Assembly (NCBI GenBank): GCA_934693215.1 | Contig: CAKUVB010000016.1 | Location: 1-18,468, forward strand | Direction: 5' to 3' | DNA: 18,468 bases | Source of the DNA: an uncultured Candidatus Melainabacteria bacterium | GTDB lineage: Bacteria; Cyanobacteriota; Vampirovibrionia; Gastranaerophilales; Gastranaerophilaceae | In this document: positions 1 through 6,578 of the stretch, piece after piece | Position numbering within the stretch: the stretch's first letter is position 1 | How the letters are laid out: each line of letters opens with the position of its first letter | The notes under the pieces: model-generated | Databases searched by the model: none | What the model was told of the DNA's origin: nothing | What the model saw: the letters and a program-made list of their open reading frames with translations, nothing else | Translations under genes and position numbers: made by a program

Positions 1-828
1 GTAAATTCTCATAAACAATCTATAAAAAACGGTGGGTTCTTAAAATCTCTCAAAAAAGGTTTTGGAGAAATACCGAATGGCTGGAAAAATGGGTCAGGTT
101 TCTTTGGCAAGCCTTGGGGTGCTATAAAAGGTCTGGGCAAAGCTATGCCGGCATTGTTTGCATTTATAACAATCGCAAGTGAAATCCCGAATGTTTATAA
201 AGCTGTAAAAGAAAAAGGTGTTGTACAAGGTCTGAAAGAAACCGGTAAAACAGTAGCTCGCTTGACAACAGGTGCGTTGTTTGCAGCTTTGGGTACTGCT
301 ATATTATCACCAATTCCGGTTGTAGGTTCTTTTGTCGGAGGTATGCTTGGTTATTCTCTTGGTGGTTGGTTAGCTTCAAAGATTGTTGGCAAATCTTATT
401 CTGAACAAGTAACAGAGCAGCCAGATAAACAAAAAGAAACATCAAAAGATACAAAACAACCAACTACAGTAGGTGATGCTGGTGTCGTAGGTGCACCATC
501 AACAGTTGATGGTGGGTATGTTCAGTATCCATCAATAGATATAAACGATTTTGGTCCACATAGACCTTATGCAAATATATTCTTTAACAATCCGGCTGCG
601 TATGCTGATATGGGATTTAGAATGCCTAATCAAGAAGGACTTCCTGGTTATACAGTAGCATCAGGTATGTATCCTATGATGATGGGTGGGGTTAATAATT
701 CTAGTGGAAATTTGTTAGAGCAAAATGGTGGTAATTTGTTGACTCCGATAGGTCCACAAAATGCTTACTCAAGAGTACAAAATCAAAAACAAGAACAAGG
801 TTCTAAATTGAATTTAGTTTCAGAATAA
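1..828 (+). CDS. glycine-rich membrane-type protein of unknown function (5' end outside window)
   Basis: The frame is open from base 1, so the gene begins upstream of the window and an ATG at 145 is only an internal methionine. The proof is homology: visible residues about 10-136 align with residues about 63-206 of the next gene. Both share the landmarks NGGF, GKA-PALFA, E-PN-Y, G-LK, a TTGAL/TFGAL stretch and GGW-(A/S)SK. The middle (about residues 88-130) is hydrophobic with regularly spaced glycines, like a glycine-zipper hairpin in a membrane. The C-terminal 130 residues are polar and rich in Gly, Asn, Pro, Tyr and Gln, with no match in the paralogue. I do not recognise the family. A membrane-inserted or surface-associated protein is inference. 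An intrinsic terminator follows directly. Confidence 0.75.
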   Translation, partial: VNSHKQSIKNGGFLKSLKKGFGEIPNGWKNGSGFFGKPWGAIKGLGKAMPALFAFITIASEIPNVYKAVKEKGVVQGLKETGKTVARLTTGALFAALGTAILSPIPVVGSFVGGMLGYSLGGWLASKIVGKSYSEQVTEQPDKQKETSKDTKQPTTVGDAGVVGAPSTVDGGYVQYPSIDINDFGPHRPYANIFFNNPAAYADMGFRMPNQEGLPGYTVASGMYPMMMGGVNNSSGNLLEQNGGNLLTPIGPQNAYSRVQNQKQEQGSKLNLVSE

Positions 829-832
829 AATT

Positions 833-865
833 AAAACGGTTAGAGTTTTTGCTTTGACCGTTTTT
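833..865 (+). terminator. intrinsic terminator after the first paralogue
   Basis: The arms AAAACGGT (833-840) and ACCGTTTT (857-864) form an 8-bp stem around a 16-nt loop, and the right arm runs into a T tract. It lies 4 nt after the stop codon. Confidence 0.75.
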
Positions 866-915
866 AGTAACGAATTTGTAACAATGTATTTATATAAGTC
901 AATTATTCTAAATCG

Positions 916-939
916 AAAAACTTTATATATATAAGGTTA
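916..939 (+). promoter_or_regulatory. ACTTTATATA-type motif upstream of the second paralogue
   Basis: The sequence AAACTTTATATATATAAGG lies about 20 nt before the ATG at 958. It resembles the motif found in front of the three small RNA candidates in this window (ATACTTTATATA-N3-GTAAG) but lacks the TA step and the G. A promoter role is inferred from position and recurrence. No good -35 box is visible. Confidence 0.4.
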
Positions 940-957
940 GGTTATATAGGAATATTT

Positions 958-1650
958 ATGACAAGCATAAGAACAGTAGGTAGTGCTTATTGTGATTTTG
1001 TATTCGGCAGTAGTGCAGGTGCAATGGCTGAATCTATTACAAGATATGCCAAAAACGGTAATTGTTTTCGGTATGGTTTGCCGGAAGGTCTTTATCGGGG
1101 AACTGTTCAGGGTGTAAAAGATTCCTATAATTTTACCAAAACTAATGGGGGGTTCTTTACCTCGATGTGGAAGAACCTGCAAGCAGTACCTAAAGAATGG
1201 AGTAAGGCAAAAATTGTAGGAGCTTCGGGAACAAAGAATTTCTTTAGGCAATCTTTTGGTGCTATGAAGGCATTAGGTAAAGCTGCGCCTGCACTTTTTG
1301 CAATATATGGTTTTGCAACAGAGTTGCCAAATCTTTATCGAGCAACAAGGTATGGTGGAGTGATGTGTGGATTAAAAGAATTTTGTAAAACAATGACCAA
1401 ACTTACTTTTGGAGCTTTGGTAGGTGCTTTTGGTGGTATGTTGTTGCCAATAATTGGTAATACTTATGGTTTTGCCTTAGGTAATATTATAGGAGATGAA
1501 ATTGGCAACTATATAGGAGGTGAAGTAGGAGGCTGGATTTCAAGTAAAGCTATGGGTGGTACATATACTGCACAGCATAAAAAACAATTAGTTGAGTCGA
1601 CTGTGGATAGTGATAATTTACAGAAAAATAAATTAAATATTGAAGGGTGA
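958..1650 (+). CDS. glycine-rich membrane-type protein, paralogue of the preceding gene
   Basis: This 230-residue protein has no signal peptide. Its N-terminal 60 residues are unique, including a small-residue segment FGSSAGAMAES. Residues about 63-206 are clearly homologous to the upstream gene. Residues 148-200 carry a dense series of glycines at 3-4 residue spacing (G152, G156, G159, G160, G167, G171, G175, G179, G183, G187, G188, G191, G192), the pattern of glycine-zipper helices that pack in membranes. Three segments of moderate hydrophobicity may insert. A weak ribosome site AGGA (948-951) sits 6 nt before the ATG. Tandem duplication and divergence of one gene is the direct reading. The function is unknown, and a pore-forming or envelope role would be guesswork. 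Confidence 0.75.
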   Translation: MTSIRTVGSAYCDFVFGSSAGAMAESITRYAKNGNCFRYGLPEGLYRGTVQGVKDSYNFTKTNGGFFTSMWKNLQAVPKEWSKAKIVGASGTKNFFRQSFGAMKALGKAAPALFAIYGFATELPNLYRATRYGGVMCGLKEFCKTMTKLTFGALVGAFGGMLLPIIGNTYGFALGNIIGDEIGNYIGGEVGGWISSKAMGGTYTAQHKKQLVESTVDSDNLQKNKLNIEG

Positions 1651-1718
1651 TATATATTTGGTATATACGATTTTAGCAAAACTTTATATTTTGAATAAAA
1701 AAGGCAATTTTCAAAAAG

Positions 1719-1743
1719 AAAAATACTTTATATAAGAGTAAGA
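1719..1743 (+). promoter_or_regulatory. shared sRNA-promoter-like motif, copy 1
   Basis: The sequence AAAAATACTTTATATAAGAG then TAAGA matches two other intergenic copies (4123-4147 plus; 4026-4002 minus). All three share the core ATACTTTATATA, three variable bases and GTAAG. AATACT or TATATA could act as a -10 box, but no convincing -35 is seen. It lies just upstream of a hairpin-plus-terminator unit with no reading frame. Confidence 0.5.
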
Positions 1744-1914
1744 CATAAGTAAGTTGGATTTCAAAAAAAGTTAATAGTTGGGGATTTTAACAAAATACAA
1801 AACAGTTTAGATACTATCATTAAACAAGTTTTGTAAAAACAGATTTCTTTTTATACTCTCTCTTAATATCCTCGTGTTTATTTAATGTTGCCGTTCACTA
1901 AATGGCAACTTTTT
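1744..1914 (+). ncRNA. candidate small RNA 1
   Basis: No protein gene occupies 1651-1983. After the shared motif, a strong two-step hairpin spans 1796-1835: TACAAAAC pairs with GTTTTGTA and, inside it, GTTTA pairs with TAAAC. A pyrimidine-rich stretch follows (ACTCTCTC, then ATCCTCG) and the unit ends in a terminator stem GTTGCC/GGCAAC with a T tract. The terminator is about 240 nt from the preceding stop codon, and the flanking gene on the other side faces it, so a separate short transcript is the simplest explanation. The exact 5' end is not determined. A long 3' UTR of the upstream gene is the alternative. Confidence 0.45.
1887..1914 (+). terminator. intrinsic terminator of small RNA candidate 1
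   Basis: GTTGCC (1887-1892) and GGCAAC (1904-1909) form a 6-bp stem with an 11-nt loop, followed by TTTTT. Confidence 0.65.
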
Positions 1915-1983
1915 CTTTGTTATGATAGGGTTTAAGGTACGTTTTTGAATTATCTAAGAAATCAATATTTGTGAAATTAGGGC

Positions 1984-2277
1984 TTAGTATCCATATCTTT
2001 GAGTATAGTTTGTGTTGTTATTTGTATAATTTTGTTTATATAATCCATAGTTTCGATATTGATTATTTGGGTTTGCAACATTAATACCATAATATTTTGC
2101 TTGTTGTTCAGAATAAACGTATGGAATATTATTTCTTGTTGTCCTTCTATAATTATATGGATTAGTTTGATAATATCTTGCCATATTTGCAGCTCCAGGG
2201 TTTGTTGCATTAAAGGACAACGCATTTACTGAACTACCTAAAAATATCATCAAAATTATTAATAAAAATTTCTTCAT
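1984..2277 (-). CDS. small secreted Tyr/Asn-rich protein
   Basis: This is a 97-residue protein. It starts with a textbook signal peptide: MKK, a hydrophobic core to about residue 13, and a likely cleavage after VNA near residue 19. The mature part is short, low in charge and rich in Tyr and Asn, with repeats of the NY/YN type. That suggests an extracytoplasmic, perhaps surface, peptide. No known family is recognised. A good promoter (TTGATA, 17 bp, TATACT) ends only 6 nt before the ATG and there is no Shine-Dalgarno sequence, so the mRNA may be leaderless. A later start would remove the signal peptide. It is divergent from the SLH gene. An overlapping minus-strand frame was rejected because only this frame encodes a signal peptide. 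Confidence 0.65.
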   Translation of the reverse strand: MKKFLLIILMIFLGSSVNALSFNATNPGAANMARYYQTNPYNYRRTTRNNIPYVYSEQQAKYYGINVANPNNQYRNYGLYKQNYTNNNTNYTQRYGY

Positions 2278-2283
2278 ACCTAA

Positions 2284-2312
2284 AGTATATCAAAGTTTAA
2301 ATTTTGTATCAA
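2284..2312 (-). promoter_or_regulatory. sigma-70-type promoter, small secreted protein
   Basis: On the minus strand, TTGATA (2312-2307), a 17-bp spacer and TATACT (2289-2284). The -10 box ends 6 nt before the start codon, which puts the expected transcription start at or beside the ATG. Confidence 0.7.
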
Positions 2313-2391
2313 ATCATTTGTTTTATATTATTTTTCAAGTACGATATGAGAAAGACATCAAAGTCTTGATTAATAAAAGAAGGAGCTTAAG

Positions 2392-3540
2392 ATGAAAAGA
2401 ATATTAAATTGCTTTTTGATTATGTTTGCAGTGTTTGTTACGTCCTCAATACCTGCATTTGCTTTTTATTCCGATATGCAAGAATCACATTGGGCATACA
2501 AACAAATCAAACAATTATCAGAAAAAAGTGTAGTTATCGGATATCCTGATGGTACATTCAAGCCTGATGAAAACGTTACAAGAGCAGAATTTGCGTCAAT
2601 GGCAATCAAAGCTCTAGGACAAGAACATACAACAGTTGCTCAACCTGTAAAATTTAATGATATTGATAAAGATTTTTGGGCTTATGATGCGATACAAAAA
2701 GCTATTTATTTTGACTTAGTTTCAAACCCGGAAAAAGAAGGAAAATTCAGACCTTATGATTCTGTATCTAGAGCAGAAGCTCTTTCCATTGCTGTTAATG
2801 CTTTAACAACGGAACAAATTAGTGAACAAAAAGCTAAATATGTTCTATCAAAAGTTTATAAAGATGCTAACGATATTCCGGCATGGTTCATAATTCCAGC
2901 CGGAAAAGCTGAAATTTTAGGAATGGTAGTTTCAGAACCTGATAAAGCTAGCAATATGGATTCAGACAGACCGGCAACAAGAGCTGAAGTTACTGCAATT
3001 CTTTATAATATGATGGAGCAAGCAAAATTAAACCCAAATGCAAAACTTGCAGAAGCTATGCGTAAGAAAACGGGTGAAGGTTATGTTATTGAAAACGCAT
3101 TTGTTCAAGGTGCAGTAGGAACAATCCCGGCTGGTTCATTAGTTCCTATAAAAGTTGGTAATGTTATGGGTTCTCAAATTTCTAAGAATGGTGACCAATT
3201 CATAGCAAAAACACCACAACACTATATTACAAAAGATAAATATATTCTTATTTATAAAGGTACAGATGTAAAAGGGCAAGTTTGCCAAGCAAGACCTGGA
3301 AAATTATTTGTTAGAAATGGTATTTTAACACTTTCTACAGATACAATGGTTACACCTAATGACCAAGCAGTTATAGAACATGGTACTGCAGATGTAACAG
3401 TTAAGAAAAGTAAGTTTATGACTTGGATTAGAAAGATATTTAAAGGTGAAAAAATAATGGTTCTTCCTGACGGAACTGTTTATGTTAAATTACTTGATAC
3501 AATAAAAGTTGATTTAACAAATGGGTGGATATTTGAATAA
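2392..3540 (+). CDS. secreted triple-SLH-domain protein
   Basis: The 382-residue protein has a signal peptide (about residues 1-24, ending AFA). Three S-layer homology repeats follow at about 26-70, 88-140 and 152-205, with typical pieces such as HWAYKQI, GYPDGTFKP, TRAEFA, FWAYDAI, FRPYDSVSRAEA and ATRAEV. The C-terminal half (about 225-382) has no family I recognise and looks beta-rich. SLH repeats usually bind pyruvylated cell-wall polysaccharide, and in cyanobacteria-like cells they anchor outer-membrane proteins to the wall; an envelope-anchoring role here is inferred. There is no beta-barrel porin domain of usual length. A strong ribosome site AAGAAGGAG lies 6 nt before the ATG, and a strong terminator follows the stop. 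Confidence 0.9.
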   Translation: MKRILNCFLIMFAVFVTSSIPAFAFYSDMQESHWAYKQIKQLSEKSVVIGYPDGTFKPDENVTRAEFASMAIKALGQEHTTVAQPVKFNDIDKDFWAYDAIQKAIYFDLVSNPEKEGKFRPYDSVSRAEALSIAVNALTTEQISEQKAKYVLSKVYKDANDIPAWFIIPAGKAEILGMVVSEPDKASNMDSDRPATRAEVTAILYNMMEQAKLNPNAKLAEAMRKKTGEGYVIENAFVQGAVGTIPAGSLVPIKVGNVMGSQISKNGDQFIAKTPQHYITKDKYILIYKGTDVKGQVCQARPGKLFVRNGILTLSTDTMVTPNDQAVIEHGTADVTVKKSKFMTWIRKIFKGEKIMVLPDGTVYVKLLDTIKVDLTNGWIFE

Positions 3541-3563
3541 TTAATAAAATTAATTATTTAAAA

Positions 3564-3599
3564 CAAAAAAAGGAATGGTTTAAAAGCCATTCCTTTTTT
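3564..3599. terminator. strong bidirectional terminator after the SLH gene
   Basis: AAAAAAGGAATGG (3565-3577) pairs with CCATTCCTTTTTT (3587-3599), giving A and T tracts on the two sides so that it can work on either strand. It sits 24 nt after the SLH stop. Confidence 0.85.
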
Positions 3600-3639
3600 G
3601 TATAACTGTAGATTAATTGTAATATTTGCAAGTTAAATC

Positions 3640-3675
3640 CGTCATTGCGAAAAATCTTTGATTTTGAAGCAATCC
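3640..3675. repeat. CGTCATTGCGA-type dispersed repeat
   Basis: The element begins CGTCATTGCGA and ends GAAGCAATCC, a widespread bacterial dispersed-repeat signature. It has no coding content. It may be the left part of a composite element running to 3794, because the far end is GAATGACG, the inverted match of its own end. Confidence 0.5.
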
Positions 3676-3718
3676 ATAACACAATCTTTGTCATTGAATT
3701 ACGTAACATATACAATTC

Positions 3719-3794
3719 CGTCATATTGAGCGTTAGCGAAATATCTCTCACAAGGCTTGTATGAGATTCTTCGGGCTACGCCCTCTGAATGACG
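3719..3794. repeat. palindromic MITE/REP-like element with CGTCAT ends
   Basis: This is an imperfect 76-bp palindrome. The left arm has CGTCAT, TGAGCG, TAGCGAA and ATCTC. The right arm carries their inverted counterparts GAGAT, TTCGGGCTACGCCCT, CTGA and ATGACG. It encodes nothing. Similar TGAGCG-TAGCGAA-ATCTC palindromes occur in many bacterial genomes as non-autonomous repeats; the family name is not assigned. Confidence 0.6.
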
Positions 3795-3823
3795 TAAAAT
3801 CTGTCAATGTTGGTTATTTTTTA

Positions 3824-3844
3824 TTGGGGTTTATGTAACCCCAA
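3824..3844. other. perfect short hairpin
   Basis: TTGGGGT (3824-3830) and ACCCCAA (3838-3844) pair around a 7-nt loop. There is no T tract on either side, so it is not an obvious terminator. It lies between the palindromic repeat and small RNA candidate 3. Confidence 0.4.
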
Positions 3845-3879
3845 ATTCCTCACCAAATATTCTTTCTAAAAAAAATAAT

Positions 3880-3907
3880 AAAAAAAACCTCTCGAAAATG
3901 AGAGGTT
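3880..3907 (-). terminator. intrinsic terminator of small RNA candidate 3
   Basis: On the minus strand AACCTCTC (3907-3900) pairs with GAGAGGTT (3893-3886) around a 6-nt loop, followed by a run of seven or more T. The plus-strand T tract is interrupted by GGAA, so the minus direction is the functional one. No minus-strand protein gene lies upstream of it. Confidence 0.75.
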
Positions 3908-4001
3908 GGAATTTTTTGTGTAATTCCTCGTGTGTAGAAGGTTAGTGTGTGTAGGTTATGTATGAAATCTTTGTTTTAAGCTTTCAAATTATTTATTGAT
4001 T
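3880..4001 (-). ncRNA. candidate small RNA 3 (minus strand)
   Basis: This minus-strand terminator has no protein gene upstream of it: the nearest gene on that side (4421-5539) runs the other way. A copy of the shared motif (4026-4002) stands about 100 nt before it. Between them the minus strand has an unstructured stretch with CATAACC, CACACTAACC and TTCTACACACG, then a small GGAATT/AATTCC hairpin (3927-3908), then the terminator. There is no open frame of useful length. The arrangement matches candidates 1 and 2. The exact 5' end is uncertain by about 10 nt. Confidence 0.55.
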
Positions 4002-4026
4002 GCTTACATTTATATAAAGTATTTTT
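4002..4026 (-). promoter_or_regulatory. shared sRNA-promoter-like motif, copy 3
   Basis: On the minus strand this reads AAAAATACTTTATATAAATG then TAAGC. It is identical to copy 1 over its first 17 bases and shares the GTAAG end. Confidence 0.5.
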
Positions 4027-4122
4027 GTATATATAAATTGCATAAATTAGATATTTTTGTTACATATTGAAATAAAGTTAAGTTTTGTAACAAATAAAAC
4101 AAGTTGTGAAATTGAAAGAAAT

Positions 4123-4147
4123 ATATATACTTTATATATATGTAAGA
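4123..4147 (+). promoter_or_regulatory. shared sRNA-promoter-like motif, copy 2
   Basis: The sequence ATATATACTTTATATATATG then TAAGA has the same 12-base core and GTAAG end as copies 1 and 3. Here TATACT (4126-4131) makes a fair -10 box with TTGTGA (4104-4109) 16 bp upstream. Confidence 0.55.
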
Positions 4148-4268
4148 TGTAAATAAAACAAACGGTTAAGTAGACAAAAGAATTTACCGTTTAAAAAGAG
4201 AGACACATACCCTAATTCCCTTCCTAATTAAAAATTTTACTCCTCGTTAAGAACGTGGAGTTTTTTTT
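4148..4268 (+). ncRNA. candidate small RNA 2
   Basis: The unit of about 120 nt begins after the shared motif. It has a first hairpin AAACGGT/ACCGTTT (4160-4192), then a single-stranded, nearly G-free stretch with ACACATACCC, TTCCCTTCC and TAATT (about 4203-4230). It ends in a terminator (CTCC-CGTT pairing AACG-GGAG, then T8). No start codon leads to a credible protein, and the next gene begins about 150 nt after the terminator, so this is not its leader unless read-through occurs. The C-rich open stretch could pair with G-rich ribosome sites, as in several known bacterial sRNAs; this is inference. Confidence 0.55.
4240..4268 (+). terminator. intrinsic terminator of small RNA candidate 2
   Basis: CTCC-T-CGTT (4240-4248) pairs with AACG-T-GGAG (4252-4260) with one T-T mismatch and a 3-nt loop, followed by eight T. 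Confidence 0.85.
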
Positions 4269-4420
4269 ATGGTTATAAATATTTTTTGCATGCTTATAAG
4301 TATGTTTAGTAGATAAAATTCAACAATATCAAGTGTTTAGCAATATTAAGCTTATATAAAGAACATAAAAAACTATGATAAACTAGAATAGTAAGGTTAC
4401 AATAGAAAGGGAAATAAGAT

Positions 4421-5539
4421 ATGATACCTATTTTTGATTCAAAACGTCAATATCAAGAAATTGGTGCTGATATTGAAAAAGCAGTATGTGAAGTGCTTAG
4501 ATCTGGTGCTTATATTTTAGGCAACAATACAAAAGCTTTAGAAAAAGAATTAGCTGAATATACAGATTCAAAATATGCAATCGGTTTAAATTCTGGTACT
4601 GATGCACTACACTTAGCTCTAAGAGCTTTAGATATAGGAAAAGGTGATGAAGTTATAACAACTGCATTTACTTTTGTTGCGACAACAGAAGCAATAGGTA
4701 TTGTAGGTGCAACTCCTGTTTTTGCTGATATTAATCCGGATACTTTCAATATCGACCCTGCAAAAATAGAAGCAGCTATTACTCCAAAAACAAAAGCTAT
4801 TATTCCTGTTCATTTATACGGACAACCTTGTGATATGGACGCAATTATGGATATCGCAAGACGTCATAATTTATACGTAATAGAAGATGCTTGCCAAGCT
4901 ATGGGTGCTGAATATAAAGGCAGAAAAGTTGGTTCTATAGGTGATATCGGTTGTTTCAGCTTCTACCCTACTAAAAACTTAGGAGGTATGGGTGATGGTG
5001 GTCTAATCACAACAAATGCAGAACACTTAAAAGATAGAATAATCGCTTTGAGAAATCATGGTGGAGCAGTAAGATATCATCATGATGAAATTGGTGTAAA
5101 CTCAAGACTTGATGAAATTCAAGCTGCAGTATTAAGAGTTAAACTTCCTCATCTTGATTCTTGGAACAAAAAACGTAGAGAAAGAGCTGCGATTTATAAT
5201 GAATTGTTTGCTAAATGTGAAGATATCGTAACTCCAAAAGAACTTGATGATACATATTGTATTTATCACCAATATACAGTTAAAATCCCTAATAGGGATC
5301 AAATATTTGATAAAATGCATGAAGCTGGTATTGGTACAATGTTGTATTATCCAATTCCTTTGCATATGCAAAAAGTTCATGAATATCTTGGTTTAGGCAA
5401 AGGTTCATTACCATATACTGAAAAAGACACAGAAATCGTAATGTCTTTACCAATGTTCCCTGAATTAACAAGAGAAGAACAAGAAACTATTGCTAGCACA
5501 TTGATTAAATTAGTAGAAGAATCAAAAGCTTTAGTTTAG
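4421..5539 (+). CDS. DegT/DnrJ/EryC1/StrS-family sugar aminotransferase
   Basis: The 372-residue length is typical of PLP-dependent aminotransferases that act on nucleotide-linked keto-sugars. Visible landmarks are LNSGTDALHLAL (57-68, PLP phosphate site), TAFTFVATTEAI (81-92), EDACQAMGAEY (155-165, Asp156 contacting the cofactor), the PLP lysine Lys185 in SFYPTKNLGGMGDGG, and NSRLDEIQAA (227-236). The family supplies amino sugars for surface glycans or glycosylated proteins. The exact sugar cannot be read from the sequence. The motifs look closest to 3-amino-3,6-dideoxyhexose transaminases, so no symbol is given. The gene stands alone, with a ribosome site AGAAAGGGA and its own terminator. 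The preceding 150 nt (4269-4420) shows only AT-rich DNA with possible -10 boxes such as TATGAT (4374). Confidence 0.93.
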   Translation: MIPIFDSKRQYQEIGADIEKAVCEVLRSGAYILGNNTKALEKELAEYTDSKYAIGLNSGTDALHLALRALDIGKGDEVITTAFTFVATTEAIGIVGATPVFADINPDTFNIDPAKIEAAITPKTKAIIPVHLYGQPCDMDAIMDIARRHNLYVIEDACQAMGAEYKGRKVGSIGDIGCFSFYPTKNLGGMGDGGLITTNAEHLKDRIIALRNHGGAVRYHHDEIGVNSRLDEIQAAVLRVKLPHLDSWNKKRRERAAIYNELFAKCEDIVTPKELDDTYCIYHQYTVKIPNRDQIFDKMHEAGIGTMLYYPIPLHMQKVHEYLGLGKGSLPYTEKDTEIVMSLPMFPELTREEQETIASTLIKLVEESKALV

Positions 5540-5560
5540 TTTGTTAAAACATATTAACAA

Positions 5561-5597
5561 ACGGGCTGAATTCACGATGAATTCAGCCCGTTTTATT
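5561..5597 (+). terminator. terminator after the aminotransferase
   Basis: ACGGGCTGAATTC (5561-5573) and its exact inverse (5579-5591) form a 13-bp stem with loop ACGAT, followed by TTTTATT. Confidence 0.9.
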
Positions 5598-5624
5598 GAT
5601 TAAATCAGTGTTTTATAGTATTCT
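5596..5624 (+). promoter_or_regulatory. promoter of the HEAT-queC-tlyA cluster
   Basis: TTGATT (5596-5601), a 17-bp spacer and TATTCT (5619-5624). The -10 ends 6 nt before the GTG at 5631, and the -35 overlaps the tail of the upstream terminator. Confidence 0.5.
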
Positions 5625-5630
5625 AAAGGT

Positions 5631-6578
5631 GTGGACAATAAAAATTTTATTGATGTGGATTTAATAATTTCTGAATGCGGTGTTAATTCTAATAAAGATC
5701 GTGATTTTGTCATACACAATATAATGAATCTTGAAAATAAATATGAGTCTTATGAATTGGTTCAGATTTATAATCAGTTGTTGGTTACCGTAAAAGACCC
5801 TAAAATATTAATGAATGTCATTACTTGTGCTGATAAATATAGAGATAGTTCAACATTAGGTCCATTAGTAGACTTGTTGTTAACGAAAAATAATATCAAT
5901 GAGCATATGGAAATAGATGATTTAATTAATCTAAGGGTTTTATGTGCAAAAGCAATATCAAACCATAAAGATACATCAGTTGTTGGTGCTTTATTATATT
6001 GTTTGAATAACAAAGATGAACATTATAAAGTTCGTCTAGCTTGTGCTGATGCGTTAGGGAAAATCGGTGATAGATATGCCGTTGCACCTTTAATAGATTT
6101 GGTACAAGATGAAGAAGAAAAATCTGTTTACCTGAAAGAGTCTGCAGCATCTGCTCTTGGCGCGATTGGTGATATGAGAGCCATTGACCCATTGGTTTCA
6201 ATATTAGAGGCTAAGCAAGGCTTTTTGGATAAATTTTCGTTTCTTAAGGAAAGAGTTATTGAGGCTTTAGGAAAATTAAACTTGGATAATGGTAAGGTCT
6301 TGAAGGCTTTAAAAAAATCATTATTAGATTCTTCACCTATGGTTAGAATTAATGCAATAGAAGCAATTATGAATTCGGATTCTGAAGAAGCTCCTGATTT
6401 AATTAGGGATTGTTTAAAAGATGAAGATAAAGAGGTTCAGAAAAATGCTTTGATTGCTATGTATAATCTTGAGGGTAGAGATGTGTTAGATGATGTTCTT
6501 TTATCAAAAGAATATTCAGATTATTTAAAACAAGAGGCTCAAGATTTGTTGAATGAATATGAGGTAGATGATGAGTAA
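5631..6578 (+). CDS. HEAT-repeat protein
   Basis: This is a 315-residue cytoplasmic protein. The region of about 35-310 is built of alpha-helical HEAT-type repeats; the clearest units read VGALLYCL-ALGKIGDRYAVAPLIDLV and SAASALGAIGDMRAIDPLVSIL (about 110-195), with further ones to the C-terminus (MVRINAIEAIM, VQKNALIAMYNL). Such solenoids bind proteins, and in cyanobacteria related ones act as phycobilin lyases; nothing here shows a lyase active site, so the partner is unknown. The GTG start follows a likely promoter by 6 nt, and the AAAGG before it is too close (1 nt) to serve as a normal ribosome site, so a leaderless mRNA is possible. The 3' end overlaps queC. Confidence 0.85.
   Translation: MDNKNFIDVDLIISECGVNSNKDRDFVIHNIMNLENKYESYELVQIYNQLLVTVKDPKILMNVITCADKYRDSSTLGPLVDLLLTKNNINEHMEIDDLINLRVLCAKAISNHKDTSVVGALLYCLNNKDEHYKVRLACADALGKIGDRYAVAPLIDLVQDEEEKSVYLKESAASALGAIGDMRAIDPLVSILEAKQGFLDKFSFLKERVIEALGKLNLDNGKVLKALKKSLLDSSPMVRINAIEAIMNSDSEEAPDLIRDCLKDEDKEVQKNALIAMYNLEGRDVLDDVLLSKEYSDYLKQEAQDLLNEYEVDDE

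Noticed and set aside
937..1251. Minus-strand open frame opposite the second glycine-rich gene
   Set aside because: It is antisense to a gene supported by a paralogue, is rich in Cys/Ser/Thr of shadow type, and has no ribosome site.
1977..2225. Second minus-strand frame inside the small secreted protein gene
   Set aside because: The alternative frame encodes a signal peptide behind a strong promoter; this one has neither.
2352..2370. Small hairpin AAGAC/GTCTT before the SLH gene as a riboswitch
   Set aside because: A 5-bp stem only, with no recognisable ligand-binding architecture.
3554..3751. Minus-strand 65-codon frame
   Set aside because: It runs through a terminator and dispersed repeats, so it is not a credible gene.
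3600..4270. CRISPR array
   Set aside because: The repeats are palindromes and promoter-like motifs with irregular spacing, and there are no equal spacers. The 108-bp tandem repeat at the tRNA has no spacers either.
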